Origin: Suillus spraguei
Taxonomy: Eukaryota > Basidiomycota > Agaricomycetes > Boletales > Suillaceae
Direction of reading: 5' to 3'
Assembly: GCA_016800925.1 (NCBI GenBank)
Contig: JABCPU010000233.1
Coordinates: 1-64,000 of the forward strand
DNA length: 64,000 nt
Positions 1 to 10,327 of the stretch are shown here, piece after piece; position 1 is the stretch's first letter, and every line of letters starts with the position of its first letter. The notes beneath the pieces are model-generated. The model made no database searches and had not been told where the DNA came from. It saw only the letters and a program-made list of their open reading frames with translations. The translations under genes were made by a program, and so were the position numbers.

Positions 1-1794
1 GCGGCCCACGCACTGGCCAAAGGAACGAAGTACGCGCTAGCATGTAGCCGGATGATACGTCCGACGAAGGGAATACACGGGAAACTGATGAAAAAACTGT
101 ATGAGGGAGTAATCGTCCCGAAGATGTTGTACGCCGCAGATGTGTGGTGCGCAGGTCTAGTAGAAAAGGGGAGGGGGAAAAGGGGGAAAGGGCGAGGACA
201 AGAGGCTTCGCCTCGCAGATGGCGCGAGTGCAGAGAATGGCAACCATATCAATTGCGGGAGGACTAAGATCGAGTCCCACAGACATGCTAGACGTGCACG
301 CTAATGTACTACCTTTTCAGCAGACTCTTCGAAAAGCATGCTACAGAGCCACGCTCAGAATGGCGACACTCCCAAGAAACATCCACTAGCCAAGGGAATC
401 AAGAACGCATACAATTACGGCAAAAGAGAGAGATTTTAAGGGAAAAAAACGCTATCCATCCCCACTGCATAAGCTGATGTACGAATTCAGGATCAACCCA
501 TCGACGGTGGAAAAGATAGACCCAGTCAGACACTACCCTAAGTGGGAGCCGGATGTAGACATCCACATAGCGGAGAAGGCCGAGACAGCAAAGATAGAAG
601 ACGGACTCGCCGATGAAAACTAAGGGCGTACTCAGACGGTCAATGGTGGATGGGGGAGTTGGAGGAGCAGCAGTGTCATGAGAGGCAACGAAGTGATAGG
701 AAGCAAGAGGTTTCACTTGGGGAGCGACTGCGAGCATACGGTCTATGAAGCAGAGTTGGTGGGGATGATATTAGCAGTACAACTGCTGAAGGAGACGGGA
801 GGAAGAAGGGGCACCATATCCCTAGGTGTCGACAATCAGGCAGCGATAAGAGCAACCGAAGCTTTCCGCTCACAGCCAGGACACTACCTCATGGACCAAT
901 TCCACGATGATCTTAGAAGACTCATCCTGAGCACGACGAAAGAAAAACTCAAAGTCAGATGGACGCCAGGCCATGTAGGGATACCAGGGAATGAAGAGGC
1001 AGACACTCACGCGAAACGCGCCGCACAAGGCGAATCATCAGACACACGAGCCCAGCCAAAGTCGCTCCTAACCGAGGAAGGAGAACTCAGAATCCTACCA
1101 AGGAGCAAAGCGGCACTAAGACAACACTTCTACGCAAAGATCAAAAAAGAGGCCACCACCATCATGGAGAACTCACCGCGCTACACACTGCTCAAATCAG
1201 TCGACACGTCAGCACCATCAAAGAAGTTTGCAAAGAAGATAGAGAAGCTACCGAGACGTCACAGCTCACTGATGTTTCAACTCCGCACGGGACATATAGC
1301 GCTCAACAAACACCTCAAACGAATAGCGAAATCCCCAACGGCGCGTTGCCCAGCATGCGAAACCATGACGAAACGGTACACCACTTCATCCTAGTCTGCC
1401 CAGCATACGTGAACCAGAGAGAACAAATGAGGAAAGAAGTCGGAGCAAGACAATGCAAAATCGAGTACCTGCTGAATGAAAGCAAGGGAATGAGAGCAAC
1501 GTTGATGTACATCGCGTGCACGAGAAGATTGGAACAAACCTTCGGAGATGTAACCCCCCAGCGGAAAAGGAGAAGGAATAGAGGAAACGCGACAACAAGT
1601 CGCACAAATCATATCAAGAGCCTGAAGAAGGCCCTAACGTCCGCGCGCAAGCCAGGACCACTGTATAGCATAGACAACCAAAAAATGGACCAAAGCATAT
1701 ACGAATAGATTAGATGTACAGTAGGTAGTGTCCATCATAGGGCATAGCCCCAACGGACAATAAACAAGGATCAAAAAAAAAAAAAAAAAAAAAA
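1..1794 (+). mobile_element. 3' fragment of Tad-type LINE (second copy, frameshifted)
   Basis: This is the 3' part of a non-LTR retrotransposon, nearly identical to the reverse complement of 8528-10327. The readable protein covers the end of the reverse transcriptase and an RNase H domain (678-1394, with the DNQAA and TPGHVGIPGNEEAD signatures). A C-terminal CPAC..H....C zinc motif follows near 1340-1400. The element ends in a 22-A tail at 1773-1794. The other copy is open here as one 511-codon frame, but this copy is broken by about ten single-base indels, with no substitution noticed. The window edge cuts its 5' side. It is one arm of an inverted duplication. Confidence 0.9.
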
Positions 1795-2279
1795 GTCAGG
1801 GTTCATGTCCAGCACGTTGTTAGAGCAAGCAGCTCTAGCAGAGACAGCATCCACATCCATGTCAAGAAGGTCAAGGCCCCCATCAATGGAATCAAGCATA
1901 TCATCTGTGGTATTGACTGATGGAGCATAGCCCCTAGTACCAGGGTGCAAAGAGCTCCTTCCATGAGTGCTGCTATTGTCCCTAAGATCATCTGCATGTT
2001 ATCATATGGAGGCCACCCTTTGTTGCGAAAGGGGCATATGGCAACACGTGACTTCTTGTGTGTCAGTCAAATATTACAATAAAATTTATTATAATAACAT
2101 ACCTTAGGATCAACATATGTGTCCCAAACACTGGCAGCAGCGGTGCCCTCAATTCCAGCCCCCCACTCATTATCCCAGTGAAAGCCAGATACATTGTGAT
2201 ATATCTCAATTTGATTGAATATTTTTTGAGCTAAGACAATCTCATCAATTCATGGTCATTCAAGGTAAGATCACATACC
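1795..2279 (-). pseudogene. Inverted partial copy of Harbinger Myb/SANT-like gene
   Basis: The minus strand repeats intron 1, exon 2, intron 2 and the start of exon 3 of the gene at 7807-8527, with no difference that I could find. It lacks exon 1 and everything after the LINE insertion point, so it cannot make a protein. It exists only as part of the inverted arm. Confidence 0.9.
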
Positions 2280-2292
2280 TCGACAAATTTCA

Positions 2293-3104
2293 TCATTGTA
2301 GACGCCACGATGAAACGTCTGCCAGCTCGGTTCGCCAGCCGCGCAAGTTTAGCCGTGGTGGCCTGCGGGAAATTAAGATGGCGAATTCGCAATTCTGAAT
2401 ATGCTCTTCCGAGCGGCTCGTGAGCAGAATGTGGATCACGGGAAGATCAGGATCACGAAGAGCTTGGCCGAGGAGGGAGATAAGATCGGCGACGGTTTCA
2501 GGTTTGCATTTATCGAGGGCATCGATAACAAAAACTGGACGCGGACACTCACGCAGCCTAGATTGCAAGTTCCAAAGAGGTTGGCAAAACAATGCCTTCA
2601 TCTGGTCGCGAAGAGACTTGCTGGGGCCTAGAACTGCAGGATTTTTGCGGATAGCTCTGTTCACGTCCTTCTGGACACTGGGAAAATTGCTCGCAAGCTG
2701 GTAAGCAAGGGTCGCAAAGAAATGACCGGTTGTGCTGCGTTTCGTGTGCAAAAGAATGTCCTCGCAACAATTTTCGTCTCCTCTGTCACTTTAAGACTTT
2801 TCATCCTCTCAGCTACGGTGAATGCCACGGCAGACTTTCCGACGCCTGCCGTGCCATGCAGCCAAATGATTTGACTCTTCTCTTGCTTGTCCAATAATCC
2901 GTGGATAAATTTGAGAAGATCGACCCGGGTCCCTTCCAAACATTTCGGATGGGGCTGGCGTTTGGGGAAGTCATATTCAGCATCTAGGACAGCAACCTGG
3001 GATAGCTTCTCCCAAGTTCCTTCGGCCATGCCAGGAACCGTGAGTCGGGTCAGAGAGCGAGAGAGGTAATAAGGGAAGGAAGTGTTTACATTGATGCCAG
3101 TCAC
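2293..3104 (-). pseudogene. NACHT-domain NTPase (NLR/STAND type), truncated and frameshifted
   Basis: Fungal STAND proteins of this type are cytosolic signalling NTPases linked to self/non-self recognition. The reading starts with the conserved lead-in before the P-loop (AEYDFPKRQPHPKCLEGTR). Walker A follows as GTAGVGKSAV. After a frame change near 2745-2755, in a run of T, it resumes with the HTKRSTTGHFFATLAYQLA segment and a Walker B-like VFVIDALDKC. The usual DALDEC is DALDKC here, so a conserved acidic residue is changed. The frame ends at 2293, next to the inverted-repeat junction at 2279, and no sensor repeats follow. The frame change may be a decay mutation or a homopolymer sequencing error. 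The N-terminal effector domain was not found upstream. Confidence 0.85.
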
Positions 3105-4907
3105 TTATTCAATATCGACAAAGTTTACCGATAGAATATGACGCGAAATGCGTGTTAGAATGGAACAAGTCGGGGCAGCATTGGTTAAGTTCAACAGTAT
3201 GAGTACGAATTAGAAATCGTAGCTATATCTTGAAGAGACGACATACAATGACGATAATTGAGGAGTCTTAAGCTGTAATTTTGTTTGAAGTTAAAACAAG
3301 TGTAAGTGGTCGAGTAATTGCAACGGAGATATCAACCATTTGTTTATGTAGAAAGGATGTGATCAATTGCATACAGACTCTGGGCACGGGTTTGCTGTTC
3401 AACGTAACGACGGTAACGTTCAATATTCGATTCGGAGTAAATTCGGAGAATCCCAAAATCTCAATGAACCTTCAACCAACGAGTCAAGCCGGAAGCCGGG
3501 CGACGTGGTCCAGAGTCTGTAACAGACTTATTCCCAGTGTCCATATCCTGGACGTCAACAATTCAGTGATCAGTGGCATCTCTGTTCGCAAGGTCCTTAG
3601 ATCAGCTCCTGGATCATCACAGTGACCAGTCTGAATCTTCAACCTGCTGGATCCACAAAAAACGTCACACTGTCTTATTGCACATTGATTTCTTGCTTTT
3701 ACGTTGCTTGTAATCCACAGTATGATGTGAAGTAAATTACATTTCTCTGGCTTCAGCTGATTCTACGCTTCTAGGTCATTCGACCGAAACAAAGACTTAC
3801 TTGTTTCAAGGGGCGACTTCAGCAAGGGCCTACGTTAGCCGTGAATGCCACGCATCGCTGAGATGGGTTGTAGGAGTATCAGCAATACGTTTCTTCGATA
3901 ATACACATGAGCAGCTAGTGAGGAGTTCTCGAATCCACGTGCATGGTCAAACCAGGTTTGGATGCTTCAGCTGCACGGCCTACGCTGTATATAAGCTGTC
4001 ATGAGACTGGTATCAGTCGGACAACTCTGACTTGATCGAAATATTTGTTGTCCTGTTTGTCTCTACAGTATATCTTCACTCAGAATCATTGGGATGAAGG
4101 GAAAAATTAGCAATGATGCACCAGAAATTTGAAACACACATCGAGTCAGTCCGTGGAGTCATACACCTGCCTGACAGATAGCACTGGATGATCACATACT
4201 CATTGGATCATGCACATAGCTCGCTCCGATTGTGGAAATTGGAGAGTTGGAACTTGGAAGAGATGACTGGAGGGATGGAGACATTATGGTATGGACTATA
4301 GCGTCGTCTTCGAATGAGAAGAAAGTTATTTGGCCCGGCTTCAGACGGCCGAGGCTCCTGCAAAACTGCAGGCCGGGCCAAAGGACGAGCGCTTACAAAC
4401 TACTTGGGAAAATTGGTATCGATATCCTTGACGTTGCTCGGTATGTTAATGGCCACTTGCATTCAAGTTGGTTATCCTCCGAACTTGACTCGAGATAGCA
4501 TGCGCGCGGCATGTGGAAATGAAGTCATGTACATGAAAGTTGCGGTAGGTAGACAAATCATCCAAGAGGCAATCACGGCATTACCTGAACATAACTCTAT
4601 TAAAGACAAAGAGGAAAGATATTGGAACGCAGACAGGTGGAGTCATTGACAACACGGTACCATTAGGTATAGTTATGGTGTCGGTACGACAAGTAAACGC
4701 CTGAATACATTAAAATTAGATGAAAAAAGTAGGTAATGCAGGCTGGCTAAACATGCCGAGCAATTGTGAAATGAGAAACATTCTTGTGACAAGGGACACA
4801 CCATCGAGTCTACTACGTCTGATCTGTTTTGTTCCTATCGAGTACATTCTTCCGTCAGAAGTGCGTCCATTAATATTAGTGGGGGAAGATACACCATGTG
4901 CCAACTG
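3105..4907. other. 1.8 kb without a recognisable gene
   Basis: This lies between the NACHT fragment and the permease stop codon. Open frames of 60-114 codons occur on both strands (for example 3281-3625 and 4314-4649, plus), but none shows a known motif. It could hold missing 5' exons of the NACHT gene on the minus strand. Confidence 0.4.
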
Positions 4908-7274
4908 CTATGCATATATTACACCCGTGGTCTCGCCGATTGCGCTTTTCTTATCCTCGCCTTCAGCACCACTCTGCACTGTTTCTGTGGGAGAATTCCT
5001 GTCCTTTTCATAGTGTTTGTCTACGGGAAGGACATCATCCGCGGAGATCAAACCATCAACATAGGTGTCGTGAGCAGGGAACAAGTACGATGCAACATAG
5101 TACACCAAAGATGCAACCACGAACTATTGATACATTGTAAGCAAGACACGTGTGAAGGGGATCAGGAGTGCCGTACCCCATACATCCACGCGATATCGAA
5201 TAAATGGGTTGCATACCCTATCTTGATAGATGGATTGATCGAGTTGATAAGGCCGGGCAGCGTGGGGCCAACAGTTACCATCATCGCCAGGACTGCACGC
5301 CAGTTCTGTGTAAGCAGACAAATATATCAGCGGAACAGAGCAAGTGCGTCAAAGCTTACAAATCCTCCAGTGTAGCGATATCGCCCTAAGGGGTCATACA
5401 TAGCGGGAACGTCGACGTGGCTTTTATGTACCAGGTAAAACTGTGTAATTCAAAGTGTTAATAGAAGACTGGGCGCAGGCCGGCATGCCTATAGATTACA
5501 CCTACATCAGTGACCATGATGCCAGCGAAAGGGCCAAGGAAAATAGTGTATCCATCCATAAAACTCAGGAACCCCGTAGCACTGATCGGTCAATGACAAG
5601 GGCTCCACGAACGTAAACACTTGGCGAATACTTACTTGGCAAGAATCTCCCATGGACACAGAGCCCAACCACCGATAATTGCACACAAAATTTGTCCGCG
5701 CCTGATATTGATATACTGTTTGAAATAAGCCATTACTTGTGAAGAAAGCATAGACACTAACCTTGGGACAGAGAGCTGTCATATCATTCCCCGCCCCGAG
5801 TGAATTAGCACTGATGTTGGTACCAATAGTCGTCAATGCAAACACGAAGGAGGCGAAAAATGCTGCGGCACGATTGTCCCAACGATCGATTAGCAGAAGA
5901 GGGTCCCACAGGACCTCGCCGTAGAGCTGTATTCCAGCACTAGTCACAGCAATTCCGACAAAGCTGCATAGCGTAAATACGACGGGTATGATAAATGGTT
6001 GGACATATTGACTAAAAGCCCGTTAGACAGCATCGTCGATATCAGATCGAAATACATACGCCTGTTCATTCTTGGCGTAGCGCTGCAATTCTTGATGAGC
6101 AATTGCAGCAGAAGATGTATGAACTTATTTGACTTACAGTAAAATCGGGAATATTGACCGACAAACTGGCATAGATTCCCAAGGCGCTGTTCATCGCGCT
6201 GAGCCATGTCCATGAAAAGTAGCTGCCTTCGATGGTCGCATGCTGGGAAAATAAGCCCTCTGAGGCAGGAACCTTGACAAATGCCCATATGATCATCGCC
6301 AGCCATGCTATAGGCGTGAGAACACCCTTTGCGAAGAATAACCAACGAATTTTATGAGGAGTCACGAAAAGAAACGGAAGCTGGATGAGCCAATAGAGAA
6401 AGTAACACATCAATCCTAACAAATTGGTCGGTAAGCATGTGACGAGGACAGCAAAGGAAACGACGCACCAGAGCTGGTAATATTTGCCGAGACAGGCAAT
6501 CGATTGGGCATATTTGCAATCGAAGGCCAGATTGCTTTGAGCATCTGAATCATATTTCGGTCAATATGAAAAAAATATTAGTAGAACACAATTCAATGCA
6601 CCTGATACACGCATTGCGACCCGTTGTATGTCTAAATGCATGCGTGAGGACTCGTGTCATGAAACCCACTCCCATAATCATTACCTGTATACCGAACCAG
6701 AACATGGATAATAAAACGCGACTGAACACGGTGAAGTAACTGAACCAGAAGCCGAAAGAGGATCGATTTAATACAGGGAAGGCGACATGAAGACGAGCAC
6801 CTATCGTGCCGGTCAAAACCATCACTACGGAGATAATCGCGTAGGCAGCTGCGATGCATGGCAAAGCCTGACGCCTAACGGTTATCAGATAAAATGTGCT
6901 GTTGAAGCGAAAAATTAGTTTGAGCAGTCATACCAAGATAAACCGACTGCAAGCATGGAGCTAGCTAACTCCCAAACTGCAAGATTAGTGGCATCAGAGA
7001 CCCAATAAGATATCTAACAAGAATGTATCAGTGAATTGTGCTGTGATGATCGCTGTGATATGTCCTACATAATTCCAGGTGCTACAGGAATCATCAAGGT
7101 TATAAGAACAGCTAATCGGTGCAACAACCATCATGCTTACGTCCATGTTCTGAGACGAGGAGGTACCGGGTCCATATCCTTGTTGCTCCATCCATAGTTG
7201 GCGAAAGTTGTTTCTTCACGGTCGAGAGCCCATTTGGAGGGCTTGAAGAAATCGACCAAAGCCTGCTGCGGCAT
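4908..7274 (-). CDS. NCS1-family nucleobase/allantoin permease (Fur type)
   Basis: Plasma-membrane proton symporter of the nucleobase-cation-symport-1 family, taking up uracil, allantoin, uridine or a related compound. The substrate cannot be read from sequence alone. The ATG at 7274 opens MPQQALVDFFKPSKWALDRE and leads to the family's N-terminal DMDPVPPRLRTWT motif. Then come the DATNLAVWELASSMLAVGLS helix, ANSLGAGNDMTALCPK (near 5790), the GQILCAIIGGWALCPWEIL helix (near 5680), GIMVTD, HVDVPAMYDP (near 5410), and the last helices ending in FVVASLVYYVASYLFP. A hydrophilic tail ends in GETTGVIYA. Several short GT-AG introns interrupt it. The last, about 53 nt near 5127-5180, joins IAWMYG to FVVASL. 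I saw no nonsense codon in the exons that I translated. The 5' neighbour is now a Harbinger element, 317 bp upstream of the start. Confidence 0.88.
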
Positions 7275-7590
7275 GGTTGGCAGTCGAGAGAAGAAATTGA
7301 ATCAGTGGATTTCGTTATATACCTCCGCACACGACAGGTGGACATCCGCACTTATTTATATCGAGATAACAGTTGGAATCAAAAGGCGGGCTCAATTCTT
7401 GTCAAGGTGGGTCAAGTTCAACCGTGCCTTAAGAGCCAAATAAATTAGCCGACCGGTAAGACCCCATTTTGTCGGAAAAAGATAAATGAGCCTTATAATA
7501 CCACCGGCTGAGAAGGCTGGTCACGTGCATTTCAAGGGCCCTTGTAAGTACTATTTAAGGACATCGATAGTACTTTGAAATGCTGCCGGC
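7275..7590 (-). promoter_or_regulatory. Remaining native 5' flank of the permease gene
   Basis: Only 316 bp of original upstream DNA remain between the permease ATG and the TTA target-site duplication of the Harbinger element. It holds several CGG/CCG triplets, the usual half-site of fungal Zn2Cys6 regulators. The original flank further upstream now lies beyond 37444. I cannot place a TATA box or start site with confidence. Confidence 0.45.
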
Positions 7591-7593
7591 TTA

Positions 7594-7657
7594 GACTCAG
7601 TTCGGCAACCAGATGTTGACCAACATTTGGCAAACCTCGTGTGAGATGTTCTCGGCT
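7594..7657 (+). repeat. Left terminal inverted repeat of Harbinger-1
   Basis: 64 bp matching 37378-37441 in reverse complement; similarity stops sharply at both edges. It contains an internal palindrome (CCAGATGTTG with CAACATTTGG) at about 7610-7631. TSD TTA at 7591-7593. Confidence 0.88.
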
Positions 7658-8039
7658 TCGAGCGTCCCAGATATCGGAGCTCAAACCTTACATCTCATAC
7701 CTATACTACCATGAATTCTTATCTTATTGACTGCCATCGCCAGCAAAGAATCTATACTTCTGTCATCACACTTACTGCCATCTGTGCTAGCTTTACGACA
7801 GTCCTTATGGCCCAACTGGAAATAACATTGCAGGCTGATAATGCAAAGGCCCACTGGCAGGACATCGAGGTGGATGTCCTGCTTCATTACCTGATTGAGA
7901 ATCAGGCAGCGAGTGGTGATGGCAGAAACTTCACAATGTCTACCTTCAACAATGCAGCAGCAGCTATCAATGCTGATGCTGCGATCCAAACAATAGGCCC
8001 ACAAAAGACAGGTAAGATGGTCAAGATGAAATGGACTTT

Positions 8040-10327
8040 GGTATGTGATCTTACCTTGAATGACCATGAATTGATGAGATTGTCTTAGCTCAAAAAATAT
8101 TCAATCAAATTGAGATATATCACAATGTATCTGGCTTTCACTGGGATAATGAGTGGGGGGCTGGAATTGAGGGCACCGCTGCTGCCAGTGTTTGGGACAC
8201 ATATGTTGATCCTAAGGTATGTTATTATAATAAATTTTATTGTAATATTTGACTGACACACAAGAAGTCACGTGTTGCCATATGCCCCTTTCGCAACAAA
8301 GGGTGGCCTCCATATGATAACATGCAGATGATCTTAGGGGACAATAGCAGCACTCATGGAAGGAGCTCTTTGCACCCTGGTACTAGGGGCTATGCTCCAT
8401 CAGTCAATACCACAGATGATATGCTTGATTCCATTGATGGGGGCCTTGACCTTCTTGACATGGATGTGGATGCTGTCTCTGCTAGAGCTGCTTGCTCTAA
8501 CAACGTGCTGGACATGAACCCTGACTTTTTTTTTTTTTTTTTTTTTTTTGATCCTTGTTTATTGTCCGTTGGGGCTATGCCCTATGATGGACACTACCTA
8601 CTGTACATCTAATCTATTCGTATATGCTTTGGTCCATTTTTTGGTTGTCTATGCTATACAGTGGTCCTGGCTTGCGCGCGGACGTTAGGGCCTTCTTCAG
8701 GCTCTTGATATGATTTGTGCGACTTGTTGTCGCGTTTCCTCTATTCCTTCTCCTTTTCCGCTGGGGGGGTTACATCTCCGAAGGTTTGTTCCAATCTTCT
8801 CGTGCACGCGATGTACATCAACGTTGCTCTCATTCCCTTGCTTTCATTCAGCAGGTACTCGATTTTGCATTGTCTTGCTCCGACTTCTTTCCTCATTTGT
8901 TCTCTCTGGTTCACGTATGCTGGGCAGACTAGGATGAAGTGGTGTACCGTTTCGTCATGGTTTTCGCATGCTGGGCAACGCGCCGTTGGGGATTTCGCTA
9001 TTCGTTTGAGGTGTTTGTTGAGCGCTATATGTCCCGTGCGGAGTTGAAACATCAGTGAGCTGTGACGTCTCGGTAGCTTCTCTATCTTCTTTGCAAACTT
9101 CTTTGATGGTGCTGACGTGTCGACTGATTTGAGCAGTGTGTAGCGCGGTGAGTTCTCCATGATGGTGGTGGCCTCTTTTTTGATCTTTGCGTAGAAGTGT
9201 TGTCTTAGTGCCGCTTTGCTCCTTGGTAGGATTCTGAGTTCTCCTTCCTCGGTTAGGAGCGACTTTGGCTGGGCTCGTGTGTCTGATGATTCGCCTTGTG
9301 CGGCGCGTTTCGCGTGAGTGTCTGCCTCTTCATTCCCTGGTATCCCTACATGGCCTGGCGTCCATCTGACTTTGAGTTTTCTTTCGTCGTGCTCAGGGAT
9401 GAGTCTTCTAAGATCATCGTGGAATTGGTCCATGAGGTAGTGTCCTGGCTGTGAGCGGAAAGCTTCGGTTGCTCTTATCGCTGCCTGATTGTCGACACCT
9501 AGGGATATGGTGCCCCTTCTTCCTCCCGTCTCCTTCAGCAGTTGTACTGCTAATATCATCCCCACCAACTCTGCTTCATAGACCGTATGCTCGCAGTCGC
9601 TCCCCAAGTGAAACCTCTTGCTTCCTATCACTTCGTTGCCTCTCATGACCACTGCTGCTCCTCCAACTCCCCCATCCACCATTGACCCGTCTGAGTACGC
9701 CCTTAGGTTTTCATCGGCGAGTCCGTCTTCTATCTTTGCTGTCTCGGCCTTCTCCGCTATGTGGATGTCTACATCCGGCTCCCACTTAGGGTAGTGTCTG
9801 ACTGGGTCTATCTTTTCCACCGTCGATGGGTTGATCCTGAATTCGTACATCAGCTTATGCAGTGGGGATGGATAGCGTTTTTTTCCCTTAAAATCTCTCT
9901 CTTTGCCGTAATTGTATGCGTTCTTGATTCCCTTGGCTAGTGGATGTTTCTGTGGGAGTGTCGCCATTCTGAGCGTGGCTCTGTAGCATGCTTTTCGAAG
10001 AGTCTGCTGAAAAGGTAGTACATTAGCGTGCACGTCTAGCATGTCTGTGGGACTCGATCTTAGTCCTCCCGCAATTGATATGGTTGCCATTCTCTGCACT
10101 CGCGCCATCTGCGAGGCGAAGCCTCTTGCTCCTCGCCCTTTCCCCCTTTTCCCCCTCCCCTTTTCTACTAGACCTGCGCACCACACATCTGCGGCGTACA
10201 ACATCTTCGGGACGATTACTCCCTCATACAGTTTTTTCATCAGTTTCCCGTGTATTCCCTTCGTCGGACGTATCATCCGGCTACATGCTAGTGCGTACTT
10301 CGTTCCTTTGGCCAGTGCGTGGGCCGC
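8040..10327. repeat. Right arm of ~2.3-kb inverted duplication
   Basis: Partner of 1-2279. It starts at the exon 1/intron 1 boundary of the Myb-like gene and ends inside the LINE reverse transcriptase, where the other arm meets the window edge. The true length may therefore be greater. This arm has open reading frames where the left arm has frameshifts. Confidence 0.93.

Larger units (their letters stand above)
1..2279. repeat. Left arm of ~2.3-kb inverted duplication
   Basis: Reads as the reverse complement of 8040-10327. It covers the LINE 3' end, its poly(A), and introns and exons of the Harbinger partner gene. The junction between LINE tail and host exon is the same in both arms, so the duplication (or assembly event) postdates LINE insertion. 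The arms are separated by 5.76 kb of single-copy sequence. The inner end, 2279, pairs with 8040, the last base of exon 1 of the partner gene. Confidence 0.93.

Noticed and set aside
3281..3625. 114-codon plus-strand frame
   Set aside because: No recognisable domain, no neighbouring exons and no codon pattern that I could support; most likely chance.
4314..4649. 111-codon plus-strand frame
   Set aside because: No motif and no homologue that I recognise; it lies in the unexplained 5' flank of the NACHT fragment.
8526..8549. Poly(T) as a Pol III terminator
   Set aside because: It is the reverse complement of the LINE poly(A) tail, with matching TSD and LINE 3' sequence beside it.
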